From Pseudonocardia sp. HH130629-09 (GTDB lineage Bacteria > Actinomycetota > Actinomycetes > Mycobacteriales > Pseudonocardiaceae), in NCBI RefSeq assembly GCF_001294645.1, contig NZ_CP011868.1, forward strand, positions 4,650,001 to 4,714,000: a stretch of DNA of 64,000 nucleotides, in the 5' to 3' direction. Below the pieces are notes generated by a model. It had not been told where the DNA came from. It did not search any database and worked only from the letters and a program-made list of their open reading frames with translations. The position numbers and the translations under genes were made by a program. This document shows, in pieces, positions 18,244 through 27,028 of the stretch (positions within the stretch are counted from its first letter, which is position 1; every line of letters starts with the position of its first letter).

Positions 18244-19230
18244 ATGAGGGTTCTCGTAACAGGCGGCGCCGGCTACATCGGTAGTTTTGTGGTCGACCAG
18301 CTTATATGCTCTGGACACGACGTGCACGTCCTGGACGATCTGAGCGCGGGACGACGCGGAGCTGTACGACCCGAGTCAGGGCTATCGGTCACCGACATCC
18401 GCGACACTGCCAGCGTACAGCGTGTCTTCTCTAATGCCCGTCCTGACGCCGTTATACATCTTGCTGCACTCAAGTCGGTTTCTGAATCATTTCGCGCTCC
18501 GGGTCACTACCAGGACGTGAACGTCGCCGGGACCGAAAGTGTGCTCGAGGCTGCCGCTCACGCGGGGATTGGCGCCCTAGTCTTTTCATCAACCTGCGGC
18601 GTGTACGGAAATGCTGACTACCCGACGCCCGAGAGTCATCCCGTCCGACCACTGAACCCCTACGCACAGTCGAAAGCCGATGCGGAGACCGCTGTCCAGC
18701 GATTCTCTCAAGCCACAGGTTGCCGATCTGCTATCCTCCGATTTTTTAACGTTTCTGGGGCTCAGCCTGAGCGCGCGCTAGGTCATGCTTTGGATGACGA
18801 GCAGCTCATCCCTCGGGTGCTAGACAGCGTGTTGAATCATGCTGCGACCGTGACAATTAATGGTAACGATTACCCCACGCACGACGGTACGCCCGTACGT
18901 GACTTTGTGCACGTGGCAGACGTTGCTGCGGCGCATCTAGACGTCATGTCGCTTCTAATCGCTTCGAGGTGGCCCGGAGGGACTTTAAATGTCGGCCGGG
19001 GTCAGGGATCGTCCGTTAAAGAGATCGTCGAGATGATTCGCTTTGTCGCTGTGCCTCACTTGAGTGTGAGGCTGGGCCCTCGACGTCCGGGGGATCCGGC
19101 TGCAGCCGTGGCCGATGTCAGCCGGATACTCGAGGTCGCAGGTTGGCGCGCCACCCGCGACCTACGGTCTATCGTCTCGTCTGCGTGGGCCTGGCATTCC
19201 GGGGAAAGTCTGCGGGTGCACGGTGCCTGA
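18244..19230 (+). CDS. galE: UDP-glucose 4-epimerase-like SDR
   Basis: 328 residues, full length for the family. VLVTGGAGYIGSFVVDQL is the NAD-binding motif, FSSTCGVYGNADYP holds the catalytic Ser and NPYAQSKADAE the Tyr-x3-Lys. ILRFFNVSGAQPE and DGTPVRDFVHVADVA are characteristic GalE segments. It interconverts UDP-glucose/galactose or the N-acetyl forms. It starts 6 bases after the radical SAM stop and its end overlaps the next gene by 8 bases. It probably supplies the donor sugar for the island. Confidence 0.9.
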   Translation: MRVLVTGGAGYIGSFVVDQLICSGHDVHVLDDLSAGRRGAVRPESGLSVTDIRDTASVQRVFSNARPDAVIHLAALKSVSESFRAPGHYQDVNVAGTESVLEAAAHAGIGALVFSSTCGVYGNADYPTPESHPVRPLNPYAQSKADAETAVQRFSQATGCRSAILRFFNVSGAQPERALGHALDDEQLIPRVLDSVLNHAATVTINGNDYPTHDGTPVRDFVHVADVAAAHLDVMSLLIASRWPGGTLNVGRGQGSSVKEIVEMIRFVAVPHLSVRLGPRRPGDPAAAVADVSRILEVAGWRATRDLRSIVSSAWAWHSGESLRVHGA

Positions 19231-20734
19231 CACTCCAAGCGTCCTCGTCGTCTGCGTAGACGGGGGCCTCCCTGAGGTGATCGCGCGGTGGGGTTCCTTC
19301 TCCTCGCGCAAGCTGGGTCTGCCCCATCCGTTCTCGGTAGTAGGTCGTATGGCCACAGTGTTCCCCTCGTCCACAGCCCCAGCTCATGCCTCAATGGTGT
19401 CAGGAACTTTGCCCTCGTTACATGGAATTATCGGCAACCGATTCTGGTTCGGAAACGAGAGCGTAGGCGACATTCGCAACGTTCTTTCTAATCCCGTGTC
19501 AACGCTTCATCCTTATCGGGCCAGCTGCCGCTTAGGCGACTCTGTGGCCGACTCGCTGCGAGCTGCAGGTGCCAGGATTGCTGCCGTACATTTCCCGTCG
19601 CTCTTCGACGAACGGTCGGAGTACTTCTCGATGTACTCGGTGTACTCGCCGGCACAGCAGTTGAGCGTCATCATAGATGAGACGGTTCCGTTCACAATCT
19701 TTGATTGGCCCTACCGCATGAGCGTAACTGCCGGACGGGGCGGCTTCACTGTTGAGGTAACTGACACTGATGACATGCCAGTTTGGGATGCACAGATCAG
19801 ATTGGGTTCCCCAACAGAATTGCTGATCCCGACCCCCGTTGGCAGATTTGCCGCTCACGTAACAGTAACAGGTGCCTCCCGGCAAGAAGTCTTTATTTTT
19901 CTAGGCACGGGGACCCTCGTCCTCAGCAGCGACGATAACTTGCTCGGCCCGTCTGCAGCGTGGGGGTCGTCTTCGCCGGCACCAAGCTACCCCGGCGGCG
20001 TAGACGACTTCTTCTGCGAAACGCCGAGCGAAAACTGGGTTTTCACGACAGCGCGTCAGGTCATCGAGCGAACTGAGCCTGACGTTCTATTTGTCCGCTT
20101 CAACCAGGCTGACCATGCTCAGGAACATCTGTTCTGGCAGGCTGTGCGTGGTGCTGGTGAGGCAGCCGTCACAGCCCGCAACAAAATCTTCAGCGTGTAC
20201 GATGCGATTGAGGCGCGAGTTCAAGAGTTGGTGGCTGATATTGGAAACCCGAATCTGGTCGTCTTAACGTTATCAGATCATGGCATCGACTATGTCGAGG
20301 AGCATCTCAACCCGAACGTGGTCGTGGAGGATTTGGGTCTGGCGGAACGGGCCGTCTTTCAAGGCGACAGCAACATTGCCTTCTTGTACGGACCCAGTCT
20401 TACCTCTCGCGAGGTCGACTCCATTCTCCAGACGACATCGTGTGCGACCGGTGCTAGTCGTGTAGGTTCTGCTAAGCTCAACAAGATTGGTTTACCCGGA
20501 TTGTCACCCCGTGTTGGGCGGGGTGCACTTCTGCTGGGCGCTCACCGGGAATTCTCCTATGGCCTGCCAGGCCTGCACCGCACTGTTCGTTCCGCATCGC
20601 ACGGTGCGGGTATTGAGTACCCAACCATGGCGGCGGCGTCGGCCATCACGGCGCCTTTCGAACTTGAACGTCCGCAGCGCATTACAGATGTACGTCGGAT
20701 TGTCGAACAAGCGTGGATACGGACAGGTCCATGA
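19223..20734 (+). CDS. Alkaline-phosphatase-superfamily phosphodiesterase
   Basis: 503 residues from GTG 19223, overlapping the galE stop. Family text: VLVVCVDGGLPE (first metal Asp), STAPAHASMVSGTLPSLHGI (Thr/Ser nucleophile region and the SG..P..HGI pattern), FNQADHAQEH and TLSDHGID (metal Asp/His). These are the marks of the type I phosphodiesterase/nucleotide pyrophosphatase branch. No signal peptide is seen, so it should act in the cytoplasm. A role in removing a phosphate or phosphodiester group from the product or a carrier is inference. The stop overlaps the next start as ATGA. Confidence 0.82.
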   Translation: MPDTPSVLVVCVDGGLPEVIARWGSFSSRKLGLPHPFSVVGRMATVFPSSTAPAHASMVSGTLPSLHGIIGNRFWFGNESVGDIRNVLSNPVSTLHPYRASCRLGDSVADSLRAAGARIAAVHFPSLFDERSEYFSMYSVYSPAQQLSVIIDETVPFTIFDWPYRMSVTAGRGGFTVEVTDTDDMPVWDAQIRLGSPTELLIPTPVGRFAAHVTVTGASRQEVFIFLGTGTLVLSSDDNLLGPSAAWGSSSPAPSYPGGVDDFFCETPSENWVFTTARQVIERTEPDVLFVRFNQADHAQEHLFWQAVRGAGEAAVTARNKIFSVYDAIEARVQELVADIGNPNLVVLTLSDHGIDYVEEHLNPNVVVEDLGLAERAVFQGDSNIAFLYGPSLTSREVDSILQTTSCATGASRVGSAKLNKIGLPGLSPRVGRGALLLGAHREFSYGLPGLHRTVRSASHGAGIEYPTMAAASAITAPFELERPQRITDVRRIVEQAWIRTGP

Positions 20735-21570
20735 CAATGAGCCTTTTTCAACCTGACCAGCGAGCTTCTGCGTCAGGAGATCGCGAAGGTTGCAGCGCAA
20801 CTGCTCTGACCACAGCTGCACAGGTCACCGGCTCGCCAGCTCGGCGTCTGCACCCACACAACCAGGCCCCTGAGCTGCCGGAACGGCAGGTTGAAAAGGG
20901 CTCAATGAGTATCGAACGGGCGCTTGTGATAGCTGCCCATCCCGATGACGAAGTACTCGGGCCGGGAGCAACTACCGCACGACTCGCTGGAGAGGGCTCC
21001 TCGATCGCAGTGCTCGTGCTGGGATCGGGAGTGTCAGAGCGTCGTGTTGGCGGCACCGTCGAGTCGTCCCATCGGGCCACCGAGCGGGCCGCAGCTGCTC
21101 TCGGCACTCAAAGGGTACTGTTCGGAGACTTCGGCGCGGCAAACATATTGCTGTATGAACATCGCCGACAAGACATCGTTAGTGCAATCAGTGCAGCGGT
21201 GCGTGATCACTGTCCGGAGTTAGTATTCACACACTGCTCGAGCGACGTGCACATCGATCACCAGATTGTCCACCAATGCACAGTATATGCTTTGCGCTAT
21301 ATGGCAACGAAGCCCGTGAGGTGCCTGCTTTCTTACGAAGTTCCCTCGTCCACCGACCAAGGACTCTCGGGCGCGTTTACGCCGCAGGTTTATGTTAACG
21401 TCGACGAGACCCTCTCTGCGAAGGTGGCGGCAATGAGCGAGTATACGTTTGAACTCGACGGTCTAGGGCGGTCTGAGCTCGGTATTCGAACTCTCGCAGC
21501 GTACCGAGGCATGCAAGTTGCCATTCCGTCCGCCGAGGCGTTTACTGTCGCGAGGCAGCTTTGGCTTTGA
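20731..21570 (+). CDS. PIG-L family deacetylase carrying an in-frame miniature-element insertion at its N-terminus
   Basis: Zinc-dependent N-deacetylase of the GlcNAc-PI/MshB/BtrD family. AHPDDEVLGPG and SSDVHIDHQI hold the metal ligands (His, Asp, Asp/Glu, His). The original start ATG 20731 overlaps the upstream stop (ATGA). The 165-bp MITE sits after codon 2 in the open frame, so the reading frame runs on through 56 extra codons into the native protein. Translation can also begin at ATG 20905, where the MITE end supplies AAAAGGG four bases upstream. Either way the 222-residue catalytic domain is intact. The likely substrate is an N-acetylhexosamine of the island's product. Confidence 0.88.
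   Translation: MTMSLFQPDQRASASGDREGCSATALTTAAQVTGSPARRLHPHNQAPELPERQVEKGSMSIERALVIAAHPDDEVLGPGATTARLAGEGSSIAVLVLGSGVSERRVGGTVESSHRATERAAAALGTQRVLFGDFGAANILLYEHRRQDIVSAISAAVRDHCPELVFTHCSSDVHIDHQIVHQCTVYALRYMATKPVRCLLSYEVPSSTDQGLSGAFTPQVYVNVDETLSAKVAAMSEYTFELDGLGRSELGIRTLAAYRGMQVAIPSAEAFTVARQLWL
20739..20903 (+). mobile_element. MITE copy 1 (165 bp) inside the deacetylase gene
   Basis: Ends GAGCCTTTTTCAACCTG and, from the right, GAGCCCTTTTCAACCTG. AAT is duplicated at 20736-20738 and 20904-20906. No transposase inside. The end resembles that of the ISL2-group elements here, so those transposases may move it. One reading frame is open from end to end. Confidence 0.9.
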
Positions 21571-22508
21571 CTGAGCGCCCAGTGTTCGTAGCGGAGAGGG
21601 TGACGAAGCGTCTCGGCGGGATTGTCGTGAACGACTGTGTGGATCTTGATGTGAGGCCCGGTGATTTCTTTGGAATATTAGGACACAATGGTGCCGGTAA
21701 GACCACACTTGTAAAGCAGATGGTTGGACTGCTTAGACCCACTGAGGGTGTACTGCAGTATTGTGGAATCAATGTGACTAAAGCCGGACATATTGTCTGC
21801 CGGGACGTCGGTTATATGCCACAATCCGCCCATGCCCTGAACGCCTTAAACGTCGCCGAGTCGTTGCTTTTCACCGCCCGTCTGAAGGGCCTCCGACGGA
21901 ACCTAGCCGCGCGGGAGCGCGACCGTGTCGCCGACCTGTTGGGATTGGCGTCGTTGATGGACCGTACAGCCCGCACCCTCTCGGGCGGCGAACGGCGGTT
22001 ACTACAGGTTGGCGTCGCGCTCGTGGCCGATCCACTCGTACTGGTGCTCGATGAGCCGACAAACGAGATGGACCCAGTGCGCCGGCGGCAAGTGTGGGAG
22101 CTGCTGTGGCGCTTGAATCGGCACGAAGGCAAGACTGTTGTCATGGTCACCCACAGCCCTCGCGAGGCGGAGCAAGTGCTTAGTCGCGTAGCGATGATGG
22201 ACGCGGGTCGGGTTGTACGGACCGGAACGCCGGCCGATCTGGTTGCGAGCGCCGACGGCCGGCTCCGGCTCCGCGTATCGATGGACGGATGCGACAGTAG
22301 GCGTCGGGCGATGATTCTGAAGCGACTCAGAACGGTCTGTCCCACGGCTCAGGAAACCTTCGATGCAATCGTCGGGATGGTGCCTCGGGGCGCAATTGAA
22401 CAAGCGGTACACACCTTGGAACGTCTATCTGTTCACGACTTTTCCCTCGCCCCACTTGGACTAGAGGACGTCTACGTTCGCGAGCTCACCACCGACGGGC
22501 GGTTGTGA
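21561..22508 (+). CDS. ABC-2 exporter, ATP-binding protein
   Basis: 315 residues, DrrA/NodI-like. Walker A is GILGHNGAGKTT (about residues 36-47), the signature TLSGGERRLLQVG, Walker B LVLVLDEPTNEMDP and the His switch MVTHSPRE. A C-terminal extension of about 90 residues follows, as usual in this group. It starts with TTG 21561 or 21567, overlapping the deacetylase stop. With the next gene it forms a two-component exporter, probably for the island's product, in the way NodIJ exports Nod factors (analogy). Confidence 0.9.
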   Translation: MALTERPVFVAERVTKRLGGIVVNDCVDLDVRPGDFFGILGHNGAGKTTLVKQMVGLLRPTEGVLQYCGINVTKAGHIVCRDVGYMPQSAHALNALNVAESLLFTARLKGLRRNLAARERDRVADLLGLASLMDRTARTLSGGERRLLQVGVALVADPLVLVLDEPTNEMDPVRRRQVWELLWRLNRHEGKTVVMVTHSPREAEQVLSRVAMMDAGRVVRTGTPADLVASADGRLRLRVSMDGCDSRRRAMILKRLRTVCPTAQETFDAIVGMVPRGAIEQAVHTLERLSVHDFSLAPLGLEDVYVRELTTDGRL

Positions 22509-23248
22509 TGATAGTCGCTAACATTCGCGATGTGTTGCTTATGCAACTTAGGAACTGGAGGTGGTCCTGGCCATCAATGGTGCTCACAGGCATGCTTACT
22601 CCAACTGTGACGCTTTTAGCGTTCACAACGGTGTCGGATGGTGCAGAATCGACGCAGCTCAGCGTGTTTGCTGGGGCAATCACGCTCGCTGTCTTATTCG
22701 AGACTCAGAACAAAGTAGCGTCGAACTTCTCGTTCATGCGGCAAACCGGAGCACTTGACTTTTTCGGGTCTCTTCCTCTCAGACGAGAGGCGCTCATCGT
22801 CGGTACGGCAGCGGCCTTTTTCCTTCTCGCTGTACCTGCGGTCGTAGTAACGACGGCCGTCGGCTGGACCATGCTCGACGTCACGATCTCCCTTCAACCG
22901 TTATGGCTAGTTCCTTTCGTCCTTGCGATAGCTGTCTTTACCGGATTAGGCGCAATCATTGGTTCTATGTCATCCTCAATTGAGCAGTCTTCGAGTATTA
23001 GTCTTGGTGCGACCGTTCTACTGACTAGCGCCGGGCCAGTAATCATTGATCCGGGGCGCTTGCCCGATTGGTTGAACGTCGTTGGCTACGTGAATCCAGC
23101 TGCTCTTGGCTCGGATTCACTCCGCGCCGCGCTTACCGGCACGCACGTATACGACGGCGCTTGGGTTATCACAATGTTGTCCGTGGCAACTATTGCGGTG
23201 TGGCTGCTGGTCGGTTTCTTAATGCCGTGGCGAGGTCGCCGGCAGTAG
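22505..23248 (+). CDS. ABC-2 exporter, membrane permease
   Basis: 247 residues with six hydrophobic segments, the size of DrrB/NodJ-type permeases. The conserved ABC-2 signature region is seen at about residues 120-215, from WLVPFVLAIAVFTGLGAIIG through the SIEQSSSISLG segment to NPAALGSDSLRAALTG. ATGA overlap with the ATPase gene shows the two are made together. It is the last clear gene before the stacked IS block. Confidence 0.88.
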   Translation: MMIVANIRDVLLMQLRNWRWSWPSMVLTGMLTPTVTLLAFTTVSDGAESTQLSVFAGAITLAVLFETQNKVASNFSFMRQTGALDFFGSLPLRREALIVGTAAAFFLLAVPAVVVTTAVGWTMLDVTISLQPLWLVPFVLAIAVFTGLGAIIGSMSSSIEQSSSISLGATVLLTSAGPVIIDPGRLPDWLNVVGYVNPAALGSDSLRAALTGTHVYDGAWVITMLSVATIAVWLLVGFLMPWRGRRQ

Positions 23249-23516
23249 GCTTCGCAGGTACCCGTCGACGCGACAGACTGTCGGTCGATCGAGATCTGTC
23301 AGGATCTTTTCCCCAACGTGACTATGGAACGTTAGCGACGCTATGTTGCACAGGTACCTGGCGGGCCGGCTTTTGCGGGGGAATTAATCGGTCGAGCAAG
23401 AGGATTTCTTGAGATTTGTAACGAGCTACCCGACACGTTTCTGGCAGCTTGGATTAGCACTCTTGCCGCATTTTCTAGGTATCATCCACGAGAGTCGAAG
23501 TGTTTACAGCGTACGT
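23249..23516 (+). other. AT-richer tail of the island with a possible small gene broken by the IS stack
   Basis: A TTG at 23409, with AGAGGA five bases upstream, opens a frame whose first 30 residues include WQLGLALLPHFLGIIHESR. The IS block enters at 23517. If the block (23520-27028 and repeats of AGT) is removed, the frame continues from 27032 and stops at 27103, giving about 60 residues. It may be a small membrane protein or peptide, or chance. The rest of the stretch shows no gene. Confidence 0.25.
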
Positions 23517-24423
23517 AGTGAGCCTTTCCCAGTAGTGGGGAGCGGCTGGCGGCGACACGCCGGGGGCGTGGAGGTGCTCAACGAGGGTGCGGGACCCCAG
23601 TAGAAGAGATCGGTCCGCTCAAAGATCGACTCACCACCGAGGTCCCGCGTGCCCGATCCTGTCACCTACACCGCCGTGCTCCCGATCGGGGAGCCCACCG
23701 CGTCCATGTTGTCGCGGCTGTTGGCCGAGGAACGCCTCCGGCGCGGGACCCGGCGCGGGCGTCGGGCGCTGGACTGTGACCGCCACGCGGTGCTGGTGCT
23801 GCGCTGGTTCCTCGACGCGACCCGGGTCGCCCAGCTCGCCGCCGACAACCAGCTGAGCCTGTCGAGTACCTACCGCTACCTGCACGAAGGCATCGACGTT
23901 CTGGCCGCCGCCGCGCCTGGACTGCCCGGCGCGCTGCTCGCGGCCCGCACCGCCGGGCACACCCACGTTCACCTCGACGGCACCGTGATCCACACTGACC
24001 GCTCCCGCACTCCCGGACCGACCCCGGGAGTGGATCTGTGGTGGTCGGGTAAGCACCACGTCCACGGCGGGAACGTTCAGGTCCTCACCGCGCCTGACGG
24101 GTGGCCGTTGTGGACCTCCCCGGTGCGCCCGGGCCGCGAGCACGACACCACCTGCGCCCGCGGTCACCCCGGCCTGCTCGACGCGATCGAGGGCTGGACC
24201 GACGACACCCACGTCGTGCTCGCCGACCTCGGCTACGACGGTGAGAACACCCGCCTGACCTGCCCGTTCAAGACCCCCACCGGCGGCGGACTGTCGGTGG
24301 ACAAACGCACCGTCAACACGCTGCACTCCGCCACCCGAGCCCTGGCCGAACGCGGGAACTCCCTGCTCAAGACCACCTTCAAGGCGCTACGCCGGGTCAG
24401 CTTCTGCCCCTGGCGGATCGGCG

Positions 24424-25828
24424 GGGCCTGTCTCGTGATCGGTGTTTCGGCGTCGTTGCTCAGTAGGTCTCGGCTCCCGGCCAGCGGTCACCGAACGTGA
24501 TGGCGAACGCGTTGATCACGGGCTTCCAACGCATCGTCCACCTCGTGCGGCCCGTCCCGGTCGGGTCCAGGCTGCGAGTCACAAGATACAAGCATTTCAT
24601 CGCAGCCTGCTCAGTGGGGAAATGACCACGCGCCCGCACCGCGCGCCGGTAGCGGGCGTTAAGCGATTCGATCGCATTCGTAGAGCAGATCACCCTTCGA
24701 ATCTCGACGTCGTAGTCCAAGAACGGCACGAACTCTTCCCACGCGTTGCGCCATAGCCGGATCATCGCCGCGTACTTACGGCCCCATTTCTCGTCGAGCT
24801 CATCCATAGCGATAAGTGCTGCATTCGGGTTGGGCGCGGCATAGATTGGTTTGATGTCGCGCTTCACCGCGTCCCAGTCCTGTCGACCCACCAGCCGGAA
24901 AGTGTTTCGGATCAGGTGCACGACGCAGGTTTGGACAATGGTTTGCGGCCACACGTTGGCCACGACCTCCGGGAGTCCTTTGAGGCCGTCGCAGACCAGG
25001 AACAGCACGTCACGCACGCCGCGGTTCTTCAGGTCGACCAGCACGCTCATCCAGAACTTCGCGCCCTCACTGCCGACGCCCATCCACAGCCCCAGCACGT
25101 CCTTGCAGCCGTCCACGGTGACGCCGATGGCTGCGTAGACCGGCCGGTTGGCGACCTGCCCGTCCCGGACCTTGACGTGGACAGCGTCGATGAACACCGC
25201 GGCGTACACCGAATCCAACGGCCGACCAACCCAGTCATTCATCTCGGCGACGACCTTGTCGGTGATCCGCGAGACCGTCTCCTTCGATACTGACGCCCCA
25301 TAGATGTCAGCGAAATGTGCGGAAACCTCCCCGGTCGTCATCCCTTTCGCATACAGCGACAGTACGACCTCGTCGACATCTGTGAGGCGCCGCTGACGCT
25401 TCTTCACGATCTGCGGCTCGAAAGTGCTGGCCCTGTCTCTCGGAACGTCGATCTCCACGTCACCCGCGGCATCCGAGAGAACCGTCTTCGAGCGGGACCC
25501 GTTCCGCACGTTGGTGGATTCCCGGCCGGGGTCGGCCCGGTTCTTGTCGTGCCCGAGGTGCTCGGTCATCTCCTCGTTCAGCGCCGTTTCCAGAACATTC
25601 TTGGTAAAGAGCTTCAACAGGCCGTCCGGGCCGGTCAACGCCAGCCCGCGCGCCTTCGCCTCGGCCACCATCGCCGCCGCAGCGGCCCGCTCCGCCGACG
25701 CCTGCCGAGCAGGCTTCGGGTCACCCTCGCTTGGATCCACAAGGTCCGATGTCATCACTGTCCGTGCCCATCTCGCCGGACCTCAGCCCGGCGTGTCGGG
25801 CCGAAAACACCGATCTTGAAACAGTCCC
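24424..25828 (-). mobile_element. IS256-family element, copy B (1405 bp)
   Basis: Same ends and length as copy A (6277-7681), same orientation. GATCGGCG is duplicated at 24416-24423 and 25829-25836, the 8 bp expected for IS256. It lies inside an IS5-family transposase gene. Together with copy A it brackets the whole biosynthetic island as direct repeats about 17 kb apart. Confidence 0.93.
24460..25758 (-). CDS. IS256-family transposase, copy B
   Basis: 432 residues, same as the copy A protein apart from the last residue. Catalytic segments as in copy A (IDAVHVKVRDG, LVCDGLKGLPE, STNAIESLNARYR). Because this copy has intact ends, a clean target duplication and a full gene, it is the best candidate for an active IS256-type element here. 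Confidence 0.92.
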   Translation of the reverse strand: MMTSDLVDPSEGDPKPARQASAERAAAAAMVAEAKARGLALTGPDGLLKLFTKNVLETALNEEMTEHLGHDKNRADPGRESTNVRNGSRSKTVLSDAAGDVEIDVPRDRASTFEPQIVKKRQRRLTDVDEVVLSLYAKGMTTGEVSAHFADIYGASVSKETVSRITDKVVAEMNDWVGRPLDSVYAAVFIDAVHVKVRDGQVANRPVYAAIGVTVDGCKDVLGLWMGVGSEGAKFWMSVLVDLKNRGVRDVLFLVCDGLKGLPEVVANVWPQTIVQTCVVHLIRNTFRLVGRQDWDAVKRDIKPIYAAPNPNAALIAMDELDEKWGRKYAAMIRLWRNAWEEFVPFLDYDVEIRRVICSTNAIESLNARYRRAVRARGHFPTEQAAMKCLYLVTRSLDPTGTGRTRWTMRWKPVINAFAITFGDRWPGAETY

Positions 25829-25922
25829 GATCGGCGCGATCACCGCCGCCGCGCTCGTCCTGCTCCACGTCGAGCACGACCGAACCACATGATCAACCAG
25901 CACCTACTGGGAAAGGCTCAGT

Positions 25923-26860
25923 GAGCGTTTGCCAACCTGATCAGACGTTGGTGATCATGAGCGTCTGAACAGCGGCGACGAGGTCGGTGGCGTGGCTGGG
26001 GCTGGAGCAGATCTTCCGCAGGATCCGCCAGTTCTTGAGCTCGGCGTTGACCCGTTCACCGGGCCCGCGTTGGCGGGCGTGAGTGGTGTTGACTTCCTTC
26101 TGTGCTGCAGACAGGGGCCGGTAGCGGCCGGTGTCGCGGTCCAGGCGTCGCCTGCGCTGCGGGACGACGACGTGTTTGCCGGCGCCTTGGTAGGCGGTGT
26201 CGGCGATCGCCTGAACGCCGGCGTCGGCGAGGGCGTCGATGATCCCGTGCTGGCGGGCCGCGGCGATGTCGTGACGGGCACCGGGCAGCGCCGGTGAGAT
26301 CCACACCAGCCGGCCGGCCGGGTCGGCGATGACCTGCACGTTCACGCCGTGGCACTTGTGCTTGCCGGAGTAGAAGCCGGCGTTGTAGTCCGATCCCATC
26401 CCGACCCGGTCGATACGCAGCAGGCTCCCGTCGAGGATCACGAACGCCTTCCCGCGGGCGACCTCGATCGCCTGCTCGAGGCTCGGGGCCAGGTCGGCGA
26501 GCAGCGCGATCGCCTCGCGGATGTAGCGGAACGCGGTCGAGGTACCGACGCAGAACCCGCCCGCGAGGTCGGCGTAGGTCTCGTTCTTGCGCAGATGCGC
26601 CACCACGAGCAGGGCCTGGCGGCCGGCGGAGAGCTTGCGCCAGCGGGTGCCGAGCTGGTTGCGGTGGCCGCGCAGGGCGTCGGCGAGCTGTTGGATGACG
26701 CGGCTGGACACGTTCATCGCGGACGGGTAGGACTGCACGTGAAGCTCCTGGTCAGGCGTGTTGATCTAGTCAATCGCCCGTCTACCAGGAGCTTCACCAA
26801 TTCACGGACACGCCACGCCGCAGAGCCGCTGACCAGCACAGATCAAGTTGGCAAAGGCTC
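25923..26860 (-). mobile_element. IS5-family (ISL2-group) element, 938 bp, third relative
   Basis: Ends GAGCGTTTGCCAACCTGATC and, from the right, GAGCCTTTGCCAACTTGATC. AGT lies on both sides (25920-25922, 26861-26863), shared with its neighbours. It diverges from the 942-bp copies but has the same plan. Confidence 0.9.
25941..26738 (-). CDS. IS5-family (ISL2-group) transposase, divergent copy
   Basis: 265 residues, the same length as the 942-bp element's transposase and clearly homologous along its length (VILDGSLLRIDRVGMGSDY, PALPGARHDIAA, ERVNAELKNWRIL). Helix-turn-helix at about 45-75. Start and stop lie just inside the element ends. It appears complete. Confidence 0.9.
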   Translation of the reverse strand: MQSYPSAMNVSSRVIQQLADALRGHRNQLGTRWRKLSAGRQALLVVAHLRKNETYADLAGGFCVGTSTAFRYIREAIALLADLAPSLEQAIEVARGKAFVILDGSLLRIDRVGMGSDYNAGFYSGKHKCHGVNVQVIADPAGRLVWISPALPGARHDIAAARQHGIIDALADAGVQAIADTAYQGAGKHVVVPQRRRRLDRDTGRYRPLSAAQKEVNTTHARQRGPGERVNAELKNWRILRKICSSPSHATDLVAAVQTLMITNV

Positions 26861-26863
26861 AGT

Positions 26864-27028
26864 GAGCCTTTTTCAACCTGACCAGCGAGCTTCTGCGTCA
26901 GGAGATCGCGAAGGTTGCAGCGCAACTGCTCTGACCACAGCTGCACAGGTCACCGGCTCGCCAGCTCGGCGTCTGCACCCACACAACCAGGCCCCTGAGC
27001 TGCCGGAACGGCAGGTTGAAAAAGGCTC
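26864..27028 (+). mobile_element. MITE copy 2 (165 bp)
   Basis: Flanked by AGT at 26861-26863 and 27029-27031. The left AGT is the same one that borders the preceding ISL2-group element. Right end is GAAAAAGGCTC, where copies 1, 3 and 4 have GAAAAGGGCTC. The full-length frame is open. Confidence 0.9.

Larger units (their letters stand above)
23649..25892 (+). pseudogene. IS5-family transposase split by IS256-type copy B
   Basis: The N-terminal 258 residues (23649-24423) show the helix-turn-helix SLSSTYRYLHEG, VHLDGTVIHTD (first Asp), PVRPGREHDTT (second Asp) and ALAERGNSLLK (Glu region). The frame is cut at CPWRIGG. After the insertion, bases from 25829 resume with GAITAAALVLLHVEHD and a stop at 25892, so the gene was complete before IS256-type copy B entered. 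Confidence 0.88.
23520..25919 (+). mobile_element. IS5-family element (ISL2-like ends), interrupted by IS256-type copy B
   Basis: Left end GAGCCTTTCCCAGTAG; right end CTACTGGGAAAGGCTC. AGT flanks it at 23517-23519 and 25920-25922. Without the inserted 1405-bp IS256-type copy and its 8-bp duplication it is close to 1 kb. Immediately to the right, after one AGT, begins the next ISL2-group element. Confidence 0.88.

Noticed and set aside
20739-20903. The MITE's open frame as a stand-alone gene
   Set aside because: No start codon or ribosome site of its own, and it is carried in several unrelated contexts; it only matters when read through from a host gene.
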